This document shows, piece by piece, positions 21,732-30,220 of a stretch of 64,000 bases of DNA (positions are counted from its first letter, which is position 1; each line of letters starts with the position of its first letter). The stretch is from an uncultured delta proteobacterium (lineage in GTDB: Bacteria > Myxococcota_A > UBA9160 > JAFDET01), in NCBI GenBank assembly GCA_947259215.1, contig CAMYLJ010000039.1, positions 1 through 64,000 of the forward strand, given 5' to 3'. The notes under the pieces are model-generated. The model saw only the letters and a list, made by a program, of their open reading frames with translations, was not told where the DNA came from and ran no database searches. The translations under genes and the position numbers were made by a program.

Positions 21732-23681
21732 CTAGGCGGCCAGGTCGATCAGGATCACCGTCTCGCGCCCGTCGCTGGCGCGGGCGCTCATGACGCCGCC
21801 CTGGGAACGCACGATGGCGTCGGCCAGCACCACCTCCAGGGCGGTCTCGGCCAGCGAGATCCCCTCGACGCCCGTCGGCAGCACCTCGCCCGGGCTCTGG
21901 AAGCGCAGCAGCACGCGCAGGCACGGCCCGCCGTCGAGCCCGTCCGCGTGGTGGCGCGAGGCGACGTAGACGTCCCCCCGCTCCGGCACCAGCTCGAGGG
22001 CCTTGTCGAGCAGGGCCTCCAGGGCGAAGCGCAGCTGCCCGGCGTCCCCCAGGGCCTCGGGCCGCTCGCGCTCGAGCTCGCGCAGCACCACCAGGCGCCG
22101 GGCCTGGATCTCGTCGCGGCGCTCCTCCAGCAGCGTCTCGAGGAGCGCGGAGACGTCCACGGGCTTGCGGTCCGGCGTTCCGATGGCGGCGAAGCGCGAC
22201 AGCCGGTCCACCGCCCGCTCGATGCGGCCCACGTCGTCACCCACGATCTCCGCGAAGCGGGTGCGGAACTCCGGGTCATCGAAGCGCTCGGGCAGGAGCT
22301 GGGAGAAGGTGCGGATCGCGACCAGCGGGTTGCGCACCTCGTGGGCGACGGCCCCGAAGATCCGGCGCACCGATTCATCGCTGGCGCCGGGCGTCGGCGG
22401 GGAGGGCTCGGGTTCGAGCGCGGCTTCCGGCTCCGGGGCCATGGCAGCCGGCGTCTCGTCCGGCGCGCGCGGCGGGCGGACCGTGGCGCCGAGGGCCTCC
22501 GGAGCCGCGATCACCTCGATCGCGTCGCGGGCGTCGCGGTCTTCGCCGGGGCGCGCGCGGACCGGCTCCGGCCACTCCTCGCCCGACCCCTCGAAGCGCA
22601 GCTCCCCGGGATCGATCTCCTGGCTGCAGCCGCCGGCCAGGGTGCGGACCACCACTCCTTCCAGCTCGCGCAGGTTGCCGGGCCAGGGGTGGGCCTCCAG
22701 CAGGGCGCGCGCCTGGGGGGAGAGCCGGCGCGGCACCTCGCCGTGGGCGGCACACCAGGCCGCCGCGGTGCGCTCGGCGAAGGCGGCGACGGCGTCGGGG
22801 CGTGCGCGCAGGGGCGGAATCCGCACCTCGAGCGCGGCCAGCGCCTGGGCCAACCCGAGGTCCAGGAAATCCACGGGATCCGCCGGGCCCGCGTCGGCGG
22901 CGGTGGCAATCCAGCGCACGGCGGGTGCCAGCCCCTGGGCGGCGGGGGGCAGGCCGGACTCGATCCAGTCGCGCAGCTGGCGCTGCGTCGGAAGAGACAG
23001 GGATTCCACCTCGTCCAGGCAGATGGTCAGGCCCCGGCGCGCCTCCGGCTCGCGCGCGGCGCGGGTGATCTCGGCCAGCAGCCCCGGGGCATCGAGCCCC
23101 AGGCAGGCTATGCGCACGAGCCGCGCTCCCTCGGCGCCCCCGAAGGTGTGCACATAGCTCGCCAGGAGCCCGCGCCCGGTGCCGGGCTCGCCCCGGGCCA
23201 GCAGCGGGACGCCCGCCAGCTTCGGGTCGAGTGCGCGCAGCAGCCCCGGCAGCTCCAGGTCCTCGAACCAGCGCGCGAAACGCGCGGCCACGGCGTCGCG
23301 GGCCCGGCGCTCGGAGAGCGTCTGGGCCCGGCGGCGGTAGCGCACCGCGGCCAGGCTGCGGCGCAGGCGCTGCGCGTCGGCCGGGAAGCTGAGGAGCGAG
23401 GCGGGGAGCGTGTCGAAGAGGCGCCGGGCCTCCTCCACGTCCGCCGGCGCCGCCAGCAGGAACCAGGCGGCCTCCGCGTGGCGCGCCGCAGCGCGGTGGG
23501 CGAACTCGAGCTCGCGCTCGAAGTCGCCCACCACCGCCAGCACGATGGCCTCGGGTGCGGGTGCGGCGTCGAGCTCGGGATCCCCGGGCCCCGCCAGCAC
23601 GGCGTGGGGGCCTGCGCCAGCCAGGCGGGCGAGCGGCTGCCTGCGCTCGGGGTCTCGATGAACGATCCAAACAGAAGCCAT
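21732..23681 (-). CDS. Histidine kinase fused to a decayed NtrC-type AAA+ domain
   Basis: A 649-residue protein with a unusual layout. Residues 1-115 look like a receiver-like fold without the acidic pocket. Residues about 140-365 are clearly derived from a sigma-54 activator AAA+ domain: a Walker A remnant GEPGTGRG (164-171, Lys replaced by Arg), Walker B CLDEVES, and HPWPGNLREL at 331-340, but no GAFTGA loop. A Pro/Glu/Ala linker follows (395-435). Residues 440-510 form a HisKA dimerisation helix with His447 in VAHEVRNPL. The final part matches a HATPase domain but lacks a clear N box and DxGxG. Signal output goes most likely to the NtrC-type gene downstream. The ATG follows a sigma-54 promoter. 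Confidence 0.8.
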   Translation of the reverse strand: MASVWIVHRDPERRQPLARLAGAGPHAVLAGPGDPELDAAPAPEAIVLAVVGDFERELEFAHRAAARHAEAAWFLLAAPADVEEARRLFDTLPASLLSFPADAQRLRRSLAAVRYRRRAQTLSERRARDAVAARFARWFEDLELPGLLRALDPKLAGVPLLARGEPGTGRGLLASYVHTFGGAEGARLVRIACLGLDAPGLLAEITRAAREPEARRGLTICLDEVESLSLPTQRQLRDWIESGLPPAAQGLAPAVRWIATAADAGPADPVDFLDLGLAQALAALEVRIPPLRARPDAVAAFAERTAAAWCAAHGEVPRRLSPQARALLEAHPWPGNLRELEGVVVRTLAGGCSQEIDPGELRFEGSGEEWPEPVRARPGEDRDARDAIEVIAAPEALGATVRPPRAPDETPAAMAPEPEAALEPEPSPPTPGASDESVRRIFGAVAHEVRNPLVAIRTFSQLLPERFDDPEFRTRFAEIVGDDVGRIERAVDRLSRFAAIGTPDRKPVDVSALLETLLEERRDEIQARRLVVLRELERERPEALGDAGQLRFALEALLDKALELVPERGDVYVASRHHADGLDGGPCLRVLLRFQSPGEVLPTGVEGISLAETALEVVLADAIVRSQGGVMSARASDGRETVILIDLAA

Positions 23682-23985
23682 CCGGCCGGCGTCTCCCGAC
23701 AAGTGAGGTTCGGCGATGAGATCCCCGGCGGCGGCTCGCGCGCGCACGCTCCACCCCTCCAACCGCAAGCCGCGTGCCAAGGATGGAGCCGGGCTCGGCC
23801 GTGCGCAGCCCGTCCCGCAAGCGCCCGCAGGGCCGCCGGAAGCCCCGGAGTCTAGCGGCGTCGTTGCCGGCGGGTGAGGGGACCGCCGGGCGGAAGCGGA
23901 ACCGCCCAAAATGGGCAAAGGACTTCCACTTCGGGCGCTGGTACCCTGAACGATCCTGGGACGCGATGGCCGACGGGGGGAGCAC
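23682..23985. other. Divergent intergenic region, kinase fusion / ThyX-like
   Basis: No gene seen. It holds the sigma-54 promoter of the kinase gene (23764-23779, minus) and must hold the promoter of the ThyX-like gene. A small stem GCCC-AAAAT-GGGC lies around 23908-23920. No convincing sigma-70 promoter was found for the plus strand. Confidence 0.5.
23764..23779 (-). promoter_or_regulatory. Sigma-54 promoter of the kinase-fusion gene
   Basis: The minus strand reads TGGCACGCGGCTTGCG, a near-perfect -24/-12 promoter (only the last base departs from TTGCW), about 83 bases upstream of the kinase ATG. It implies that the kinase and NtrC-type activator are themselves under sigma-54 control, possibly autoregulated. 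Confidence 0.8.
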
Positions 23986-25530
23986 GTGAACGTCGTGAGC
24001 GCAATGGACGGCGGGCCGGAGGTCCGCCTGCGCAACGCATTCGACCGGCCCTACGACGACGCCATCTCGGCGGCGCGCACGTGCTACTCGCCGCGGGTGG
24101 TGGACCCGGACGAGGTCACCGAGCGGCAGCGCCGCAACATCGGTCCGCTGACGTTCAACGGTGGACACCACACGGTGTATCAGCACGCCACCTTCGAGTT
24201 CGCGCTGTCCGGGATCTCGCGCCAGCTGGTCTGGTGCTTCCTGCACGCCTTCCCCTTCTACAACACCGAGCAGCAGAGCCAGCGCTACGTGAAGCTCGAC
24301 GAGGTGCGGGCCCACGTTCCGCCGGCGCTCGGCGGCGAGGCGCGCGCCCTCTACGTGCGGGCCGTCGAGGACGCCTGGCGCGCCTACGCGGAGCTGACGC
24401 GCCGGCTCGTGCCCCACACCCACGCGATCCTGTCGGACCTCTGGCGGCTGCGCGACCGTCAGTCCAAGGCCTTCGGCCGCAGCGTGGCGCGCGAGGCCGA
24501 GAAGAAGGCCATCGAGACCGCGCGCTACGTGATCCCCGTCGCCTGCCACACGGCCATGGTCTACACGGTCTCGGGACTGGTGCTGCACCGGCTGCGGCGC
24601 ATGGCCGCCACCTGCGACGTTCCGGACGAAGCGCGCGACGTGGTAGGGCGCATGGTGGCCTGCGTCGAGGCGCTGGATTCGGACTTCTTCTCCCAGGTGG
24701 GCGAGGAGCCGCTCGCGGACGACGCCGCCCTCGAGCGCGGGCTCCCGGGTGCGGCGCTGGGCGACAAGGCGGCCATCGAGGCCTTCGACCGCTCGCTCGA
24801 GGGGCGCACCGCGAAGCTCGTCGACTGGAGCGCCCGCGGCCCGCAGGTGGTGGCGGACGCCGTGCGCCACGTGCTGAACCGACCGGACCTGTCGGACGAG
24901 GACGCGATCGGGCTGGTGCTCGATCCTGCCCGGAACGCCTACCGCCTGGATACCCTGAACGTGTCTTCCCACGCGCCGATCATGCGTTGCCTCGACCACG
25001 CGCACTACGTCTTCCGCAAGCGGATCTCTCACACCGCCGACTCCCAGGACCAGCGCCACCGCATGGTGCCGGGCTCGCGCCCGCTGCTCTCGCGCGCGGT
25101 GCCCGCCGAGGTGGACGTGGTGGCGCCGGAGCTGATCCGCAGCAACCCGGACTGCCACGCGCTCTTCCGGGAGGCGGTGGAGTCCGCCTGGGACGCCCGC
25201 GCCCGGCTGCTGGCGCGCGGGGTCGAGCCGAGCCCCGCCCTCTACGTCCTGCCCAACGCGCTGGCCGTACGCTTCGAGGAGTCCGGGAGCCTGCTCCACC
25301 TGCTGCACAAGTGGACCATGCGCACCTGCCTGAACGCCCAGCGCGAGATCTGGGACGCGTCGATGGACGAGATCGAGCAGGTGGGCGAGGTGCACCCGGA
25401 GCTCATGCGCCACGTGGGGCCGCCCTGCGCGGTGCGCACCGGCCTCGTGCGCCCCCGCTGCACCGAGGGCAGCCACTTCTGCGGCATTCCGGTCTGGCGC
25501 AGCTTCCCCGAGGTGGAGCGCCGCATCTGA
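23986..25530 (+). CDS. Double-length ThyX-like (FAD-dependent thymidylate synthase family) protein
   Basis: A 514-residue protein, about twice a normal ThyX (220-280). The N-terminal half has AARTCYSP, HHTVYQHATFEFALSGISRQ and YNTEQQSQRYV, close to the ThyX motif but with the RHR part replaced. The C-terminal half has LNVSSHAPIMRCLDHAHYVF, then RKRISHTADSQDQRH, which keeps RxR and a SxxQR segment, and a final LHLLHKWTMRTCLNAQREIW like the ThyX C-terminal helix. So it appears to be a tandem pair with complementary, decayed motifs. ThyX methylates dUMP with methylene-THF and FAD; activity here is uncertain. GTG start; an ATG lies six codons later. Confidence 0.75.
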   Translation: MNVVSAMDGGPEVRLRNAFDRPYDDAISAARTCYSPRVVDPDEVTERQRRNIGPLTFNGGHHTVYQHATFEFALSGISRQLVWCFLHAFPFYNTEQQSQRYVKLDEVRAHVPPALGGEARALYVRAVEDAWRAYAELTRRLVPHTHAILSDLWRLRDRQSKAFGRSVAREAEKKAIETARYVIPVACHTAMVYTVSGLVLHRLRRMAATCDVPDEARDVVGRMVACVEALDSDFFSQVGEEPLADDAALERGLPGAALGDKAAIEAFDRSLEGRTAKLVDWSARGPQVVADAVRHVLNRPDLSDEDAIGLVLDPARNAYRLDTLNVSSHAPIMRCLDHAHYVFRKRISHTADSQDQRHRMVPGSRPLLSRAVPAEVDVVAPELIRSNPDCHALFREAVESAWDARARLLARGVEPSPALYVLPNALAVRFEESGSLLHLLHKWTMRTCLNAQREIWDASMDEIEQVGEVHPELMRHVGPPCAVRTGLVRPRCTEGSHFCGIPVWRSFPEVERRI

Positions 25531-26492
25531 TGCGCCGGCGCCGGCTCGTGTACGTCGCGTGCGCCGCCGTCGCCGCGGTGCTGCTGGCGTCGCCCGGGGC
25601 GGCCAGGGATCTCGCAGGAACCTGGTACGTGCTGGCCCACTACCGGGACAGCGCCACGGCCAATCCGGATGCGGAGCGCTGGGAGGACCGCATCTGGGTG
25701 TTCGAGCGCAGCGGCTCGCGCATGCGCTGGATCGAGTACCCGATCGTCGTCTTCGACAATTCCAGCGGACGCTTCGAGCGGCTCGGCACGAACCGTGCGG
25801 CGCGGACGCTCGCGCGCTGGGAGCCCGACGAGTCGCAGCTCGGCAACATCCGCCGCGGCCTCCAGGTGAACGAGCGCGGCAAGCGCTCCAAGACCCTGCG
25901 CGGGTCGGACAGCGAGGGCTGGCGCTCGTCCGGGGCCAGCGGGGGATTCTCCGCGAACACGCTGACCTACCACACGATCTGGGAGGTGGAGGACCCGAAC
26001 GGACTCCCGGTCTTCTCGATCCGCGAGAGCCTCGGTGGTGCCACGGCGGAGAGCCTGGACGGCGTCACGGAGTACCGGACGCGCTCGATCGAACCCGACG
26101 GCAGCCTGCGCGGCGAGTTCAACCGCGACGCCACCCGGAGCGGAAGCTTCTGGATCGTGCGTTCGGGCGGCACGCGCGAAGTCGAGGGCAGCGGCAAGAC
26201 CAACGCGGAGCGGGTGAGGGAGCTCTTCTTCGGTCAGATGGGCGGGCTCGGCACGTCGCTGTCCGGCGAGCGGCCCGAGGGCCCCGAGGCGGACGCCATG
26301 CGGGCCGAGGCGCGGACCCGGATCCGCAGCCAGATCGAGGAGAACATGCGGTCGCAGGGGATGGATCCCAGCCGCTACCAACCCGAGATCGAGCGCATGA
26401 GCGACCGCATCCTCGCGGAGTGGGAGCGCGGCGAGAGTCCCGAGCAGATCGAGCGGATGATCCGCGAGGGCCAGATCTCCGGCACACCGTGA
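25530..26492 (+). CDS. Unknown secreted protein
   Basis: A 320-residue protein I do not recognise. It begins with a strong signal peptide (MRRRRLVYVACAAVAAVLLA, probable cleavage after GAA-R). The mature part starts DLAGTWYVLAHYRDS, a lipocalin-like GxW opening, and is rich in beta-type segments: WEDRIWVFERSGSRMRWIEY, YHTIWEVEDPNGLPVFSIRE. The last 60 residues are charged helix (RSQIEENMRSQGMDPSRYQP, then EWERGESPEQIERMIREG). It is coupled to the ThyX-like gene by TGATG and to the next gene by GTGA. A periplasmic binding or sensing role is only a guess. Confidence 0.7.
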   Translation: MRRRRLVYVACAAVAAVLLASPGAARDLAGTWYVLAHYRDSATANPDAERWEDRIWVFERSGSRMRWIEYPIVVFDNSSGRFERLGTNRAARTLARWEPDESQLGNIRRGLQVNERGKRSKTLRGSDSEGWRSSGASGGFSANTLTYHTIWEVEDPNGLPVFSIRESLGGATAESLDGVTEYRTRSIEPDGSLRGEFNRDATRSGSFWIVRSGGTREVEGSGKTNAERVRELFFGQMGGLGTSLSGERPEGPEADAMRAEARTRIRSQIEENMRSQGMDPSRYQPEIERMSDRILAEWERGESPEQIERMIREGQISGTP

Positions 26493-26968
26493 GCGCTGCG
26501 AGCGGGCGCGTGCGCCCCGCCCAGGCCCGCGATCTGGACGCGCTGGTCGGGCTCTGGATCCAGAGCGGAGATCATCACGCCGGGATCCACCCGCTCTTCC
26601 GCATGCGTCCCGACCCGGAGCCCGAGCTGCGCGAGCAGGTGCGCGCGCTGCTCGCGGACCCGGACACGACGCTCCAGGTCTACGACGAGGACGGACGGGT
26701 GCTCGGCGTGTGCGCGCTCCGGGTCGCCCACGGCGAGGCGTCGCTGCGGGAGACGGAGGTCGGCGAGATCGCGGACCTGACGGTGGCCGAGGGCCAGCGC
26801 CGCCGGGGCATCGGGCACGCGCTGGCGCAGGCCGGCCTGGCGGAGCTCGCGGGGCGCGGGCTCCGGCGCGTCGTGCTGCGGGTGGCCAGCGGCAACGTCG
26901 AGGGCCAGGCGTTCTGGCGCGCGCTCGGCTTCGGCGACTGGATGGACGTGCTGGAGCGGCGCCTGTAG
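26489..26968 (+). CDS. GNAT-family N-acetyltransferase
   Basis: A 159-residue GCN5-related acetyltransferase using acetyl-CoA. It starts RVRPAQARDLDALVGLW. The acetyl-CoA loop is EGQRRRGIGHALAQAGL (Q/RxxGxG/A), followed by LRVASGNVEGQAFWRALGFG, the typical motif B. The GTG start overlaps the previous stop (GTGA). The substrate is unknown. It lies between a secreted protein and an aminotransferase, so a small-molecule amine substrate is possible. Confidence 0.88.
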   Translation: MSAASGRVRPAQARDLDALVGLWIQSGDHHAGIHPLFRMRPDPEPELREQVRALLADPDTTLQVYDEDGRVLGVCALRVAHGEASLRETEVGEIADLTVAEGQRRRGIGHALAQAGLAELAGRGLRRVVLRVASGNVEGQAFWRALGFGDWMDVLERRL

Positions 26969-26992
26969 CTTCTCGCGCGGAGGGGCCCCCCG

Positions 26993-28324
26993 ATGGCTGC
27001 CGCGAAGCTCAATCCCCTGGCCGAAGCGCTGAACCAGCGCCTCGAGCGCGCCGCGCCCGAGGTGGCCGGCATGCTGTCCGGCTACGGGCGCCGGCTCTAC
27101 TGGCCCAAGGGCATCCTGGCGCAGGGTGCCGAGGCGAAGCAGAAGGCCCACCGCGCCAACGCCACCATCGGGATCGCCACCGAGGGTGGCCAGCCCATGC
27201 ATCTTCCGTCGCTCGCGCAGCACCTGGAGGGGCTCGAGCCGGGCGAGATCTTCGACTACGCGCCGCCCGCGGGCCGGCCGGGGCTGCGCGAGCGCTGGCG
27301 CGAGAAGCTGCTGGCCGAGAACCCGTCCCTGGCCGGCAAGGCCTTCGGTCTGCCGATCGCGACCAGCGCCATCACCCACGGACTGGCGCTGGCGGGCGAG
27401 CTCTTCCTCGACCCCGGGGACCGGATCCTCTGCCCCGACATGCTCTGGGGCAACTACCGGCTGGGCTACGAGGTGCGGCTCGGCGCGGAGATCCAGACCT
27501 TCCCGTTCTTCGCGGGCGGCGGGCTCAACCTGGACGCGTTCCGCGAGACGCTCACCCGCTGCGCGGGAGAGACGGAGAAGCTCTTCGTCCTGCTGAACTT
27601 CCCGAACAACCCGAGTGGCTACATGCCCACCCCCGCCGAGGGCGACGCCCTCCGCGAGGCGCTGGTGGCGTGCGCGGCGGCTGGCACGCGGATCATCGGC
27701 GTCTGCGACGACGCCTACTTCGGGCTCTTCTACCACCTGGGTGGCGAGTCCCTGACCGAGTCGCTCTTCGGCCTGCTGGCGGGCGCCCACCCGAACCTGC
27801 TGGCGCTGAAGCTCGACGGCGCCACCAAGGAGCTCTTCGTCTGGGGCCTGCGCGTGGGCTTCCTGACCTACGGGCCGGGTCGCGCCGAGGGCGCTGAGGA
27901 GACCCTGGCGGTGCTCGACGCCAAGACCCGCGGCGCGATCCGCGCGGGCATCTCCAACAGCCCCATGCTCTCCCAGAGCCTGGTGGAGAAAGCCCTGGCC
28001 TCGGGATCCCTCGCTGCGGAGCGCAAGCAGAAGCTCGAGCTGCTGCGGGCCCGGGCCGCGCGCGTGCACGAGGTGGCGGGTGCGCCGCGCTTCGCCGAGA
28101 GCTGGGACGTCTATCCCTTCAACAGCGGCTACTTCATGTGCGTGAAGGTGAAGGGCGTCGACGCCGAGAGCGTGCGCAAGCGCCTGCTGGAGGAGCACGG
28201 CTTCGGGGTGGTCTCGGTGGGCCCGAACGACGTGCGGGTCGCCTTCTCGTGCCTGGAGGAAGAGCTGGTGGAGCCGCTCTTCGAGGCGCTGCACCGCGTG
28301 GTCCAGGAGGATGTCGAGGACTGA
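26993..28324 (+). CDS. PLP-dependent aminotransferase, class I/II
   Basis: A 443-residue fold-type I aminotransferase. Evidence: LNFPNNPSGY (Asn-Pro contact to PLP), VCDDAYFGLFY (Asp and Tyr), LDGATKELFVWGLRVGF with the Schiff-base Lys, and a C-terminal NDVRVAFSCLEEE with the carboxylate-binding Arg. The N-terminus (MLSGYGRRLYWPKGILAQGA) is unlike AspC-type enzymes. I know this kind only as a general aminotransferase; the amino donor is not deducible. It has a GGAGGGG ribosome site. Confidence 0.9.
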   Translation: MAAAKLNPLAEALNQRLERAAPEVAGMLSGYGRRLYWPKGILAQGAEAKQKAHRANATIGIATEGGQPMHLPSLAQHLEGLEPGEIFDYAPPAGRPGLRERWREKLLAENPSLAGKAFGLPIATSAITHGLALAGELFLDPGDRILCPDMLWGNYRLGYEVRLGAEIQTFPFFAGGGLNLDAFRETLTRCAGETEKLFVLLNFPNNPSGYMPTPAEGDALREALVACAAAGTRIIGVCDDAYFGLFYHLGGESLTESLFGLLAGAHPNLLALKLDGATKELFVWGLRVGFLTYGPGRAEGAEETLAVLDAKTRGAIRAGISNSPMLSQSLVEKALASGSLAAERKQKLELLRARAARVHEVAGAPRFAESWDVYPFNSGYFMCVKVKGVDAESVRKRLLEEHGFGVVSVGPNDVRVAFSCLEEELVEPLFEALHRVVQEDVED

Positions 28325-28399
28325 TCGGTCTTCCCCGGGCGCGCAGCCGCGCTCCCGAAGCCCGTTCAAGTCCAGGCGTTTCACCTCCGATACGGGGAC

Positions 28400-30220
28400 G
28401 TGCCGCGAAGCTTCGTCGCGCTCCTGCTGGCGGGGGGAGTCCTCCTCGTCGCGACCGCCATTCCCGGGGTGTTCACGGTGGACGAGGACCACTACATGGT
28501 CACCGTCCTGGCCCTGCAGCAGGGCCAGCTCACCGCGCCCGGCACCGGGGGCCTGCCGCCGTCCCGCTCGCTGCTCTACTTCGATCCCTACCCGTACCCG
28601 CGGAAGATCGAGGCCACGCCGGTCAGCCCGACGGCACCTCCGCTCTACGCCCCGCTCGCCCTGCCCTTCTCCGTGCTCGGCTGGCGCGGGCTCGTGGCCG
28701 TGAACACCCTGGCGTTCCTGGGCGCGGCCGCGCTCTGCTTCGGCTACGCGCGCCGCTACGGCGCCAGCGAACGCGCCGGCTGGCTGGCGGCGGGCGCCTT
28801 CGCGCTCGGGGGCTTCGGGCTCGAGTACGCCCAGGGGCTCTGGCCCCACGCACTGGCCATGGGCCTCGGCTTCGCGGGCCTGGTGCTGGCGGCGCGGGTG
28901 CGCGACGGCGCGAGCCCCGCGCTGGCGGCGGCGTCCGGTCTGCTGGTCGGGCTGGCCGCGGGCGTCCGCTACCAGAACGTGGTGCTCGCCGCGCTGGTGG
29001 GTGCGGGCATCGCGCTCTTTGCACCGCGCCGGCTGCTGGCCGGCCTCGCCTTCGCGGCCGGCCTGGCGCTCCCGCTGGGCGCGGCCTCGCTGATGAACCA
29101 CGCGCGCCTCGACACCTGGAACCCGGTCAGCAAGGGGCCCGGCTATCTGGCGAGCGGCGAGGTGTCCGAAGACGGAGCCCGGCTCGTCGAGGGCGGTCAC
29201 GCGCTGCTGGCGCGGGTGGTGGACTTCTCGCTGCGCCCGGCGCTCTCGCCGCGGATGCAGCCCTACCACGCGTACATGCACAAGGATCCGGCGAGCGGCG
29301 CCTTCGTGATCGAGGACTCGGTCAAGAAGGCCTGGCTGCAGTCGTCCCCGTGGCTGGGCGTGGCGCTGGTGGCCGTGCTCATGGCCGCCGTCGCCTTCGC
29401 GCGCAAGCGCGGGCGCGTGACGCCCCGCCAGCGGGAGCTGGTATGCGGCGGGATCATCGTGGGCGGCATGCTCGCGATCTTTGCCTGGTCGGGCTTCGGC
29501 CGCACCGATGGGCTCTGCTTCAACCAGCGCTACCTCTTCGAGCTGACGCCGATCGCCGCGGTGGCCCTGGCCTGGGCGCTCGACGACCTGCCGCTGCGCC
29601 TGCGCGAGGGGCTCGTCGGCGCGGGCGTGGCGCTGGCGGCGGCGCTGGCCGTGACGCGGCTGGCCAACGGGCAGCCGTTCGAGTTCTTCACGCTGATGAA
29701 CGCGCCCCTCGTGCTCGGCGCCGGCCTGCTCTTCGTGTGGCTGCGGGCGCGGCGCGGCGCCCGCGCGCTGGCGGCGCTCTCGCTGCTGCTGGGCGCGAGC
29801 TTCGGTTGGGCGGCGGGCGTGCACCTGGGCGAGGACCTCGCCACCTCGCGTCGCTTCCGACACGTGACGGCCAGCTACCGCGACGGACTGCGGGTGGCGG
29901 GGGTGCCGGACCGTGCGGCGCTCTTCACCGTGCGCGGCGACGACGACTGGTTCGGTCCGATCCAGCTCGAGCGGGACGTGGTGATCGTAGACCCGCGCCT
30001 GGACGCCGGCGCCGCCGCCCCCGCCACGGTGACGGCGCTGCTCGACCAGGGCCGCCGGGTCTTCGTCTCGACCCGCGACTTCCCGCCGCCGCTCTTCCAC
30101 GCCATGGCGGCGGGTCGGGAGGTGCGCGCGGTGCCACCGGTGGACGTCGCCGACGGGCATCCGCCGCTCCTGATCGTGGAGATCCTGGCCACGCCCGCGG
30201 CTCCGCAGGGGGCGTCGTGA
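28400..30220 (+). CDS. Polytopic membrane protein, GT-C glycosyltransferase-like
   Basis: A 606-residue integral membrane protein with about 11-12 hydrophobic segments and a soluble C-terminal domain of about 120 residues. The first periplasmic loop has VFTVDEDHYMV, an acidic motif in the place where ArnT/PMT-type GT-C enzymes carry their catalytic Asp/Glu. It opens a polysaccharide locus and is coupled by GTGA to a GT4 glycosyltransferase. It likely transfers a sugar from a polyprenyl carrier on the periplasmic face, or serves as a polymerase (Wzy-like); the sequence does not settle this. The start is GTG. Confidence 0.7.
   Translation: MPRSFVALLLAGGVLLVATAIPGVFTVDEDHYMVTVLALQQGQLTAPGTGGLPPSRSLLYFDPYPYPRKIEATPVSPTAPPLYAPLALPFSVLGWRGLVAVNTLAFLGAAALCFGYARRYGASERAGWLAAGAFALGGFGLEYAQGLWPHALAMGLGFAGLVLAARVRDGASPALAAASGLLVGLAAGVRYQNVVLAALVGAGIALFAPRRLLAGLAFAAGLALPLGAASLMNHARLDTWNPVSKGPGYLASGEVSEDGARLVEGGHALLARVVDFSLRPALSPRMQPYHAYMHKDPASGAFVIEDSVKKAWLQSSPWLGVALVAVLMAAVAFARKRGRVTPRQRELVCGGIIVGGMLAIFAWSGFGRTDGLCFNQRYLFELTPIAAVALAWALDDLPLRLREGLVGAGVALAAALAVTRLANGQPFEFFTLMNAPLVLGAGLLFVWLRARRGARALAALSLLLGASFGWAAGVHLGEDLATSRRFRHVTASYRDGLRVAGVPDRAALFTVRGDDDWFGPIQLERDVVIVDPRLDAGAAAPATVTALLDQGRRVFVSTRDFPPPLFHAMAAGREVRAVPPVDVADGHPPLLIVEILATPAAPQGAS

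Noticed and set aside
22375-25476. 1,033-codon minus-strand open frame
   Set aside because: Antisense to the ThyX-like gene and out of frame with the kinase fusion; composition is low-complexity Arg/Ala/His typical of shadows.
26375-30160. 1,261-codon minus-strand open frame
   Set aside because: Covers four well-supported plus-strand genes; no domain pattern, His/Arg/Gln-rich antisense of Ala/Leu-rich membrane proteins.
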